Part shown: positions 35,464 through 43,578 of the stretch, piece by piece
Position numbering within the stretch: the first letter of the stretch is position 1
How the letters are laid out: each line of letters opens with the position of its first letter
Assembly (NCBI GenBank): GCA_002483605.1
Contig: DLIG01000021.1
Span: 289,759-353,758, forward strand
Reading direction: 5' to 3'
DNA from: Sulfurovum sp. UBA7648
GTDB lineage: Bacteria > Campylobacterota > Campylobacteria > Campylobacterales > Sulfurovaceae
Length of the DNA: 64,000 nucleotides
Notes under the pieces: model-generated
Seen by the model: only the letters and a program-made list of their open reading frames with translations
The model's database searches: none
Told to the model about the DNA's origin: nothing
Translations under genes and position numbers: made by a program

Positions 35464-36981
35464 TTATAGTGAATAATCTTTTCTAGGCGGTTTTCCGCCG
35501 CTTTTATTTGGCTTGGATGAAGATCTTTGGTTGCGATCATTTCTAGGCCTGTCATCTCTTCTTCGCTCACCGCCTCTATCATCTCTTGATCTGTTAAATG
35601 ACGGTTTGCCTCTGCCGTGTCTGTTTCTTCTGTTTCTGTCATCATTCCTAGCCATTGCTTTTTGAAGAAGTCTCTCTACGTCCTCAGCTTTGAATCCGAT
35701 CTTTTCTTTGCCTTTGATCTCTTGTTTTTCAAGCATCATAGAAGCAAGCATATGAGCGATCGCTACGATATCTATCTCGTGTTGAAGAGTTTTAACGATC
35801 TCGATAGCATGTTCACTGATCTGGGTTGCAGAAATTTGAGCTATCAGTTCGTCTTGTTTGCTGGATTGTACTTCACTTCTGCTTGGTATTGATTGTGTTA
35901 CCATTTTTGTACCTACATCTTTTTCGATGCGTTTTATGGTACGAAGTTCATTCGGGCTTACAAGCGTGATAGCTTCACCGCTTTTACCGCCGCGTCCTGT
36001 TCTGCCGATTCTATGTACATAGCTCTCGCTGTCAAACGGCATATGGTAGTTAAATACATGGCTTACGTCATTTACGTCAAGTCCACGCGCTGCAACGTCA
36101 GTGGCTACAAATATATCTACCGTGCCGCTTTTAAAACCCCTGATGGCAACTTCTCTTTGTCTTTGCTCCATATCGCCATGAAGGACGCTTACTTTGAAGC
36201 CTTGTGATGTTAGATGGCTTGCAAGGCGGTCAACCTCTTTTTTCATACGGCAAAATATGATACATTTAGTAGGGTTTTTATAATCTATCAAACGCACCAA
36301 CGCATCATCTCTTTCGTGCTCTTCTACCACATAGTAATGTTGGGTTATCAAGGTATTTGTGCTTTCGCTTTTTGTGATAGCAACTGTTTTAGGATCTTTT
36401 AGGATCTTTTCAGCAAGTTTGCGGATTTGTGGAGGCATAGTAGCCGAGAACATCAGGGTTTGTCTATCTTCGCTTTGGATAAGTTCAAAAATAGCAGTTA
36501 TTTCGTCCAAAAAGCCCATGTCTAGCATCTCATCTGCTTCGTCAAGGACTACAAATTTTGGAGCCAGTTTGATCCTGCCGCCTTGTAGCAAATCTTGCAA
36601 ACGGCCTGGAGTAGCTACAACTACGCTGGCTTGTTTTATACGTTCTATTTGTTTGTCATATGATGTACCACCATATACGGTAGCTGTTTTAAGGCCTGAA
36701 TTTTTACCGAAACGATAGATCTCGTCGCTTACTTGCATAGCAAGCTCACGGGTAGGGACGATGATAAGACCTTCTACTGAGCCATCACCGTTCATCATAT
36801 TTAGCATCGGCAAACCAAATGCTGCAGTTTTGCCTGTACCTGTTTGAGCTTGGGCTATGATATCATGTCCTGCAAGTATCAAAGGAATAGCTTCTTTTTG
36901 TACCGGGCTTGGCTCAGTAAAACCGGCTTCGTCTATGGCTTGTTGGATAGGTTGTTTTAGATTAAAATCTTTAAATGTCAT
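35464..36981 (-). CDS. DEAD-box ATP-dependent RNA helicase
   Basis: A 505-residue DEAD-box helicase of the DeaD/CsdA/RhlE group. Visible motifs are the Q-motif (FTEPSPVQKEAI), Walker A AQTGTGKT at 45-52, PTRELA, TPGRL, DEAD, SAT, RGLDV and HRIGRTGR. The C-terminus is Arg/Gly/Asp-rich (about 450-505), typical of RNA-binding tails. It likely helps ribosome assembly and mRNA turnover, especially in the cold. It is the last gene before the accessory defence block and is divergent from it. Confidence 0.95.
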   Translation of the reverse strand: MTFKDFNLKQPIQQAIDEAGFTEPSPVQKEAIPLILAGHDIIAQAQTGTGKTAAFGLPMLNMMNGDGSVEGLIIVPTRELAMQVSDEIYRFGKNSGLKTATVYGGTSYDKQIERIKQASVVVATPGRLQDLLQGGRIKLAPKFVVLDEADEMLDMGFLDEITAIFELIQSEDRQTLMFSATMPPQIRKLAEKILKDPKTVAITKSESTNTLITQHYYVVEEHERDDALVRLIDYKNPTKCIIFCRMKKEVDRLASHLTSQGFKVSVLHGDMEQRQREVAIRGFKSGTVDIFVATDVAARGLDVNDVSHVFNYHMPFDSESYVHRIGRTGRGGKSGEAITLVSPNELRTIKRIEKDVGTKMVTQSIPSRSEVQSSKQDELIAQISATQISEHAIEIVKTLQHEIDIVAIAHMLASMMLEKQEIKGKEKIGFKAEDVERLLQKAMARNDDRNRRNRHGRGKPSFNRSRDDRGGERRRDDRPRNDRNQRSSSKPNKSGGKPPRKDYSL

Positions 36982-37352
36982 TTTGTTCTTTCTGTTTTTA
37001 TTTTCTATAAATATCTAGTTTTGTCATCTGAATTAGCTTTTGTTATTGTTTAAGCTCGATTGTTATTGAATTTTGATCCAAAATCTCTTTTAGATCCCTA
37101 ACTAATTCAGTCTGAAAGTATTAACGCAAACCAAATCTATTGTAGAATCTATATTTAATCAGATGAATTGATTAAATTTTGTAGAAGTATCACTATTATA
37201 GCATAATTTGCTGAATATTAGGAATGTGTCGTTTGTAATGGTAAATCATTTTTTATTTAAATCAAAATAATTTTTATTTTTTATTTTATTACCTATTTAT
37301 AGTTTTTAAGATAAAATTTATGACCTTAATATAATAATGGGACATTTGGTTT
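36982..37352. promoter_or_regulatory. Divergent region between the helicase and hsdM
   Basis: These 371 very AT-rich bases hold no gene. A TATAAT at 37330-37335 is the likely hsdM -10, 18 bases before the ATG. Further up, TTGTAG (37179-37184), 17 bases and CATAAT (37202-37207) form a second promoter-like pair within a sequence related to 47438-47535. Confidence 0.55.
37063..37210 (+). repeat. Left copy of imperfect direct repeat flanking the defence block
   Basis: It shares with 47430-47535 the ordered segments ATTGAATTTTGA, a GTATTAA-type stretch, CGCAAAC, ATTGTAxAATCTA, ATTT, TCAGA, AATT, AATTTTG and a promoter-like end. By eye about two thirds of aligned bases match, with an extra stretch of about 36 bases in this copy. 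Confidence 0.5.
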
Positions 37353-38894
37353 ATGGCAAAAGAAAAAAAAGTGGAAGAATTGCTAGAAGTTGCTCTATGG
37401 AAAGCGGCCGATAAGTTAAGAAAAAATATAGATGCGGCAGAGTATAAACATGTCGTACTCGGGCTTGTATTTCTCAAATACATCTCAGACAGCTTTGAAG
37501 AGGTTTACAATCAACTCTTGGAAGAAATTGATGATGGAGCAGATCCGGAAGATAAAGACGAATATAAAGCCCAAAACTGCTTTTTCGTGCCGCCAAATGC
37601 CAGATGGAATCACCTTCTATCAAATGCCAAACAGCCGCATATCGGCAAAATCGTCGATGAGGCGATGGATGAGATCGAGAGAGAAAATCCGTCACTAAAA
37701 GGAGTTTTGCCAAAAGTCTATGCCAGAGATAATCTAGATAGCAAATCACTAGGTGAGCTTATCGATCTTATTGGCAATATCGCTCTTGGCGATGCAAAAG
37801 CCAGAAGTGCTGATGTGCTGGGTCATGTGTTTGAATACTTCCTGGGTGAATTTGCCCTAGCAGAAGGCAAGCAGGGTGGACAGTTCTATACTCCCAAAAG
37901 TGTTGTTGAACTTCTAGTAAGTATGCTAGCTCCGTATAACGGAAGGGTGTTTGATCCGTGCTGCGGAAGCGGCGGGATGTTCGTACAGAGTGAAAAGTTT
38001 GTATTGGAACATCAGGGTAAAATTAACGATATTTCCATCTACGGACAAGAATCAAACCAAACTACATGGCGGCTATGTAAAATGAACCTTGCCATCCGTG
38101 GGATAGATTCAAGTCAAGTCAAATGGAATAGTGAAGGTTCATTTCTAAACGACGCCCATAAAGACCTCAAAGCAGACCTTATCATCGCTAACCCGCCGTT
38201 CAATGTAAGCGACTGGAGCGGAGAGTTGCTCCGTAATGATGCCAGATGGAAATTTGGAGTGCCACCTGCGGGTAACGCCAACTATGCTTGGATACAACAT
38301 TTCCTCTACCACCTGGCACCTACAGGGCGAGCCGGATTTGTCCTAGCCAAAGGAAGCCTTACTTCTAATACCAGCGGAGAAGGTGAGATCAGAAAAGCTC
38401 TCATCGAAGCCAATCTAGTAGACTGTATCGTCAACCTGCCGGCAAAACTATTTCTCAATACTCAGATCCCAGCAAGCCTATGGTTTATGAAGCGAGGCAG
38501 AACGACGCAAGATATCCTCTTCATAGATGCAAGAAATAAAGGGCATCTTATCAATCGCCGCACAAAAGTGCTAAGCCATGACGATATCGAAGAGATATCA
38601 CAAACTTATCATAACTGGAAAACTTTTTCTCGTCATTCCGGACTTGATCCGGAATCCACTTATCAAGACATTAAAGGCTTTTGCAAGTCGGCATCGTTGG
38701 ATGAAGTGAGAGCACTCGGTTATGTACTCACCCCTGGAAGATATGTAGGGCTCGAAGAGAGCGAAGATGAGTTTGATTTTAACGAACGGTTCACATCGCT
38801 TCAAAAAGAGCTGCGAGAGCAGATGAGGGAAGAGTCAGCCTTAAATGAACGGATTATCACAAATCTAGCCAAAATCAAGGTAGGCGATGAGTAG
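37353..38894 (+). CDS. hsdM: Type I restriction-modification methyltransferase subunit HsdM
   Basis: HsdM methylates adenine in the sequence chosen by HsdS. The 513-residue protein has the N-terminal HsdM helical domain (about 10-145), the AdoMet-binding motif DPCCGSGGMF from D201 and the catalytic NPPF at 280-283. It ends with the ALGYVLTPGRYVGLEE block that contacts HsdS. Residues about 426-436 (SRHSGLDPEST) are encoded by a palindromic element inserted in frame just before the conserved YQDIKGFCKSA. The stop overlaps hsdS (ATGAGTAG). It is the first gene of a six-ORF coupled operon. Confidence 0.96.
   Translation: MAKEKKVEELLEVALWKAADKLRKNIDAAEYKHVVLGLVFLKYISDSFEEVYNQLLEEIDDGADPEDKDEYKAQNCFFVPPNARWNHLLSNAKQPHIGKIVDEAMDEIERENPSLKGVLPKVYARDNLDSKSLGELIDLIGNIALGDAKARSADVLGHVFEYFLGEFALAEGKQGGQFYTPKSVVELLVSMLAPYNGRVFDPCCGSGGMFVQSEKFVLEHQGKINDISIYGQESNQTTWRLCKMNLAIRGIDSSQVKWNSEGSFLNDAHKDLKADLIIANPPFNVSDWSGELLRNDARWKFGVPPAGNANYAWIQHFLYHLAPTGRAGFVLAKGSLTSNTSGEGEIRKALIEANLVDCIVNLPAKLFLNTQIPASLWFMKRGRTTQDILFIDARNKGHLINRRTKVLSHDDIEEISQTYHNWKTFSRHSGLDPESTYQDIKGFCKSASLDEVRALGYVLTPGRYVGLEESEDEFDFNERFTSLQKELREQMREESALNERIITNLAKIKVGDE
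38632..38659 (+). repeat. Palindromic element inside hsdM
   Basis: Eight-base perfect arms ATTCCGGA (38635-38642) and TCCGGAAT (38648-38655) enclose CTTGA, preceded by GTC. It is read in frame by hsdM as RHSGLDPEST, the commonest peptide produced by this repeat type. Confidence 0.85.
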
Positions 38895-40029
38895 TTGGAA
38901 AGAGTGTAAGTTGGGGGATATTATTTCTTCAAACAATAAAAGTATTGATAAAAACTATGAATTTGAAAATATACAATATTTAGATACTGGCTCAATTACA
39001 AATAATAAAATAGATGGTTTTCAAGAGTTTAAAATTAGTGAGGCACCAAGTCGAGCAAAAAGACTTGTTAAACATCAAGATATAGTTTACTCTACTGTTA
39101 GACCCATTCAAAGGCATTTTGGTTTTATTGAAAATCCAATGGAGAATTTAGTAGTCTCAACCGGTTTTTCAGTAATTGAAACAAAACAAAAATTAGCTTA
39201 TCCTAAATTTATATATTATTTTTTATTGTCAAATGAAACGGTAGAGATTTTAGATGTAATTGCCGAAGCTTCAACATCTGCTTATCCATCTTTAAAGCCA
39301 TCTGATATTGAAAATCTTGATATTTCCCTTCCACCCCTTGAAGAACAAAAAGCAATAGCAGAGGTGTTGAGTAGCCTTGATGATAAGATAGACCTTCTCC
39401 ACCACCAAAACCATACCCTAGAAGAACTTGCTCAGACGCTTTTTAGGCAGTGGTTTGTTGAAGAAGCAAAAGAGGAGTGGGAGGACGGAACATTTGGCGA
39501 AGTGATTGAAATTTTTGATAATAAGAGAATTCCACTTTCAAAAATGGAACGAGACAAAATGAAAGAAGGGAAACTTTATCCATATTATGGGGCTGCACAA
39601 ATTATGGATTATATTAATGATTTTATCTTTGACGGTGAATATATCTTAATGGGCGAAGATGGCACAGTAAGGACTGAAGAAGGTTATCCTATTTTACAAT
39701 ACACAACTGGTAAATTTTGGGTAAATAATCATACTCATGTTTTATTAGCAAAAGAGCCTTACAGTAACTTTTTTATCTGGAATTATTTGGCAAAGAAAAA
39801 TATCGATGAGATAGTAACTGGAGCAGTACAGCCAAAAATAAATCAAGGCAATCTGAAATCACTTGATTTTCCTAAATATCCTTTAGATTTAATTGAAGCT
39901 TTTAATGAACAATCACAAGCTTTTTTTGAAAAAATAAACCAAAATAAAAAACAAATCCAAATCCTTGAAAACTTGCGAGATACGCTTTTGCCAAAGCTTT
40001 TGAGTGGGGAAGCTAGGGTGAAAAAATGA
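38887..40029 (+). CDS. hsdS: Type I restriction-modification specificity subunit HsdS
   Basis: HsdS sets the DNA target of the type I complex. The 380-residue protein has two target-recognition domains (about 1-145 and 195-335). Each is followed by a conserved helical spacer: PPLEEQKAIAEVLSSLDDKIDLL and NQNKKQIQILENLRDTLLPKLLSGE. The TRDs are visibly more AT-rich than hsdM and hsdR, as expected for exchangeable specificity modules. It overlaps hsdM by eight bases and hamA by four (ATGA). Confidence 0.95.
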   Translation: MSSWKECKLGDIISSNNKSIDKNYEFENIQYLDTGSITNNKIDGFQEFKISEAPSRAKRLVKHQDIVYSTVRPIQRHFGFIENPMENLVVSTGFSVIETKQKLAYPKFIYYFLLSNETVEILDVIAEASTSAYPSLKPSDIENLDISLPPLEEQKAIAEVLSSLDDKIDLLHHQNHTLEELAQTLFRQWFVEEAKEEWEDGTFGEVIEIFDNKRIPLSKMERDKMKEGKLYPYYGAAQIMDYINDFIFDGEYILMGEDGTVRTEEGYPILQYTTGKFWVNNHTHVLLAKEPYSNFFIWNYLAKKNIDEIVTGAVQPKINQGNLKSLDFPKYPLDLIEAFNEQSQAFFEKINQNKKQIQILENLRDTLLPKLLSGEARVKK

Positions 40030-40934
40030 ATTTAAGTATTCAAGATTTTGATTTTCTAGACGCTTTCAGTAATTTGGGTAGTTTTACAATAGATCAGTAT
40101 GGAAAAAATAAACTTGACTTATTTGTTTTAAATATTAATGCAAATGAATTTAATCTAAAAAGATTAGAAGAGTTATTAATTGATCCAATGATTGATTATT
40201 CGCTTTCAAGGAGTGTAAAAGAAGAGTATAAAAGTAGACCTGCAACTCTTACAAAAAAAGCAAAAGAAAAGTTTATTGATTATGTAAACAATAAAGGGGA
40301 ATTAGGGGAATTATTGCTTTATTGTTTTTTGGAGACACATCTTAAAGCTCCAAAAATATTGTCAAAACTAGAATTAAAAACATCAACAGGTCTTAATGTA
40401 AATGGTGCAGATGGAGTACATTTTTTAAAACTTGAAAATGGAAACTATCAGTTAATTTTTGGTGAATCAAAAACAATTGTTGGTTTAACTGATGCCCTGA
40501 CTGATGCTTTTAAATCAATAGATGAATTCAAAAGAGAAGTGAACTCTAAAGGAAATAAAAAAAGTGGCTTACCCTATGAAAAAAGTCTTATAAGTGACCA
40601 TCTTAGTAAAGAGACTTTTACACAAGAGGAAAAAGATTTTATTTCAAAAATTGTTTATCCAAAAAAAGAAAATGATTTTGAAGTTGATGATGCTTTTGGT
40701 ATTTTCATAGGTTACGAAATTGCAATAGATGAAGAGGATAAAAAACTACCAAACGAAGATTTTAGAAAAAAAATTCAAGAACAAATAAAAAAAGAAGTAG
40801 AAAGTAAATTTTCTCATATTACTAAGAAAATCAATGAGTTTAAGTTATATGGACACAGCTTTTATTTATACATATTACCATTAACTGAATTGGATAAGAA
40901 CAGAGAAGCGATTATGCAGGGACTTCAATCATGA
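40026..40934 (+). CDS. hamA: HamA, DUF1837 nuclease of a Hachiman-type anti-phage system
   Basis: HamA is the DUF1837 effector of Hachiman, a nuclease released by its helicase partner when DNA damage or phage DNA is sensed. The 302-residue protein has the family blocks GELGELLLYCFLE (91-103), KLELKTS, NGADGVHF (D129) and LIFGESKT (E147 and K149), an E/D...D...ExK set that fits a Cap4-like PD-(D/E)xK nuclease. It overlaps hsdS and hamB by ATGA. Base composition is visibly AT-richer than hsdM and hsdR. Its place inside an hsd operon is unusual. Confidence 0.88.
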   Translation: MNLSIQDFDFLDAFSNLGSFTIDQYGKNKLDLFVLNINANEFNLKRLEELLIDPMIDYSLSRSVKEEYKSRPATLTKKAKEKFIDYVNNKGELGELLLYCFLETHLKAPKILSKLELKTSTGLNVNGADGVHFLKLENGNYQLIFGESKTIVGLTDALTDAFKSIDEFKREVNSKGNKKSGLPYEKSLISDHLSKETFTQEEKDFISKIVYPKKENDFEVDDAFGIFIGYEIAIDEEDKKLPNEDFRKKIQEQIKKEVESKFSHITKKINEFKLYGHSFYLYILPLTELDKNREAIMQGLQS

Positions 40935-43492
40935 AATATATAGACGAACTCGCAAAACAAGCTTTGGAAGATAAATATTTACATGAACTTTTTTTTAAAA
41001 TAGAGCAGATTCAAGCAGAAACTTTTTTTCAGATAGAGACTCAAAAATTAGATGAAAAAGAATTGTATGACTTATTAAGATTTGCAGACATATTATCTCG
41101 TTCTGAAATAGATGAAGCTAAAAATAAAGCATACAAAATTATAAGTTTACTGTTTGAAAAATATAGTGATAATGCACTACTTCAAACTTTTGCAAACTCC
41201 ATCATGATAAAACTTGGAAATTTTCCAGCCTTAGGTTTTATTGAAAAATTCTCAAACGCTCAGTCTAAATTACCTTATGAAGTATTATATGAAAAGTCAT
41301 TAAAAGAAGTTTTTCAAAAAATATCCCATAGTGAATTTATTTTTACAGATAGTCAATATCGTATTTTTGAAGCTTTAAAAAATAGTAATCATTTTAGTTT
41401 TTCTGGACCTACTTCTTTGGGCAAATCATTTATCATCAATGCTTTTATTAGGCATTTAATAACAGAACATAGAGGCACGGATAATCTTGTAATACTTGTT
41501 CCGTCTAGGGCATTGATAAATCAAACGGTAAACAGACTAAAGCGAGAGTTTAAAGATGTAAAAAATTACACAATTTTAGCTCATCCAAGTGTCCCTACAA
41601 TGTTCAGAAATGAAAACAGTCAATACATTTTTGTATTTACACCTGAACGACTAATAGCATATCTCTCTAAAATAGAGAATCCAAAAATTGATTATTTATT
41701 TGTTGATGAAGCACATAAAATTATTGCAATAAAAGATACAAGAAGTCCTTTATATTATCATGCAATTTTGCAAGCGGAAAGAAAAAGTATTAAGCTGTTT
41801 TTTGCTTCTCCAAATGTTGAAAATCCTGAAATATTTTTACAGTTGTTTGAAAAAAGTCAAGACGAAAATATTGTCATTAAATCTTCACCTGTTGCTCAGA
41901 ATAGATATTTTTTAGATTTGGTTGAAAATAAGTGCTTGATGTTTTCAGATTTAGACAAAGATTATAAGTTAGATATAAATTTTACCAATAATAATTTCTT
42001 CTACTGGTTAAAAAAATTAGGGGATAAAGATAAAAATATAATTTACTGCAACTCAAAAGTAGATACCATTTTCTATGCTTTAGAATTTTCCACAAATCAA
42101 CCAATAAAACAATCAAAGCATTTAGAAAGTGTCAAGGAGCTAATAAAAGAATATTTACACGATAAGTATTATTTAATTGATTGTTTAGATAGAGGTATAG
42201 CATTTCATTTTGGTAATCTTCCCCAGTTGATTCGAGAGAAAATAGAATGGCTTTTTGAAGAAAAAGAAATAGACTATTTATTTTGCACATCAACTTTACT
42301 TGAAGGTGTAAATCTCCCTGCAAAAAATATTTTTATACTTGCTAATCAAATTGGATTATCAAAATTTACGGATGTTGATTTTTGGAATCTTGCAGGTAGG
42401 GCTGGAAGAATGACAAAAGAGATGTCTGGTAATATAATTTGCATGAGAGCACAAGAAAATAAATGGAAGAATCAAAAAGAAGATTTAGAAGCTGTTAGAA
42501 ATAAAAGTGTAAAGCCATTTGAACCGCTAATGATAAAGGGACAAAATAACTTTTTTAAAAACATTGAAGCATCTTTAACAAATAAAGATTTTTCAAACAA
42601 ATCATCATCACAACCTGAAAAAGATATATGGAATTACTATGCTAATTTGATTCTAATACATGAGATAAAACAAGATGATTCTGTTTTAAGAACAAATTTT
42701 ATTACAAAAAATAAAAATGCTTTAAAAATTTTACAAGAACAAAAAAAGAAAATTTCAGTACCTGAAAAAATCTTATCTGCATCATCTATGATAAAACCTA
42801 AATATCAAAATGATATATATCAAAGTTCAGATATACAAATATTGCCTTCTGATTTTAATTATGATGCAATTGTTATCGTATTGAAAAATTTAGCAAAATA
42901 CTACAATTGGGAAAATGAAGAAAATGGTGGTAAAAATCCACTTTACAAGCCTTCTGAAAAAATAAAATATTATGCTGTTTTGATGGATAGTTGGATGAAA
43001 TCAAAGCCTTTAAAAATGATTATCGCCAATACAATTAATTACTATAAAGATAAAGAAAAAATTTGGGAAAATGGAAACTATGTTTCGTTTGATTACAAAA
43101 ACAAACATGACATTAATAAAATTATTAATTTAGTTATCTCTGATATAGATAATATTTTGAGATTTAAGCTGAAAAACTATTTTGAAAATTATTATACATT
43201 ATTAAAAGAAAAATTTGGTGTGCAAAATGCCGGTGCGAATTGGGCTGATTATTTGGAATATGGTACAACTGATAATAAAGTAATTGAATTACAGAATATT
43301 GGTATTGCAAGGCATTTGGCTCAACATATTTTAGATAATCATGAAGATTGTTTGTTGTTTGAAAATAACTTATTACAATCAGTGGATAAAAATAAATTGT
43401 ATCAAGATTTTGATGTTGAATCTAATTTATATAGTGAATTTTGTGAGCTGTTTGGATTTGATTTAAGTAATAAAATAGGTGATAAAAAATGA
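40931..43492 (+). CDS. hamB: HamB, DEAD/DEAH helicase of a Hachiman-type system
   Basis: HamB is the superfamily 2 helicase that pairs with HamA and is thought to scan for DNA ends or lesions. The 853-residue protein has Walker A GPTSLGKS at 159-166, PSRALINQ, TPERL, DEAH at 259-262, CTSTLLEGVNLPA and the motif VI region FWNLAGRAGRM, which is Ski2-like. A 120-residue N-terminal helical part and a long C-terminal region are unassigned. It overlaps hamA by ATGA and the next mini-ORF by ATGA. Composition is AT-rich like hamA, so the two probably moved together. Confidence 0.88.
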   Translation: MKYIDELAKQALEDKYLHELFFKIEQIQAETFFQIETQKLDEKELYDLLRFADILSRSEIDEAKNKAYKIISLLFEKYSDNALLQTFANSIMIKLGNFPALGFIEKFSNAQSKLPYEVLYEKSLKEVFQKISHSEFIFTDSQYRIFEALKNSNHFSFSGPTSLGKSFIINAFIRHLITEHRGTDNLVILVPSRALINQTVNRLKREFKDVKNYTILAHPSVPTMFRNENSQYIFVFTPERLIAYLSKIENPKIDYLFVDEAHKIIAIKDTRSPLYYHAILQAERKSIKLFFASPNVENPEIFLQLFEKSQDENIVIKSSPVAQNRYFLDLVENKCLMFSDLDKDYKLDINFTNNNFFYWLKKLGDKDKNIIYCNSKVDTIFYALEFSTNQPIKQSKHLESVKELIKEYLHDKYYLIDCLDRGIAFHFGNLPQLIREKIEWLFEEKEIDYLFCTSTLLEGVNLPAKNIFILANQIGLSKFTDVDFWNLAGRAGRMTKEMSGNIICMRAQENKWKNQKEDLEAVRNKSVKPFEPLMIKGQNNFFKNIEASLTNKDFSNKSSSQPEKDIWNYYANLILIHEIKQDDSVLRTNFITKNKNALKILQEQKKKISVPEKILSASSMIKPKYQNDIYQSSDIQILPSDFNYDAIVIVLKNLAKYYNWENEENGGKNPLYKPSEKIKYYAVLMDSWMKSKPLKMIIANTINYYKDKEKIWENGNYVSFDYKNKHDINKIINLVISDIDNILRFKLKNYFENYYTLLKEKFGVQNAGANWADYLEYGTTDNKVIELQNIGIARHLAQHILDNHEDCLLFENNLLQSVDKNKLYQDFDVESNLYSEFCELFGFDLSNKIGDKK

Positions 43493-43578
43493 CCAAACAT
43501 CCAACACCATCAATCATCAGCGGACAAAAGCCATTTGTTGGAAAAAATGCAACAGTTTTAAAAGGTAACATAAAATGA
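43489..43578 (+). CDS. 29-codon mini-ORF linking hamB to hsdR
   Basis: This tiny frame encodes 29 residues (MTKHPTPSIISGQKPFVGKN and nine more). Its ATG overlaps the hamB stop and its TGA overlaps the hsdR start, both as ATGA. Both ends carry the same bases AAAATGACCAAA (43486-43497 and 43572-43583). It may be a leader that keeps ribosomes coupled from hamB into hsdR, or a scar of the event that placed hamAB here. No family is recognised, and it may not make a stable protein. Confidence 0.45.
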   Translation: MTKHPTPSIISGQKPFVGKNATVLKGNIK

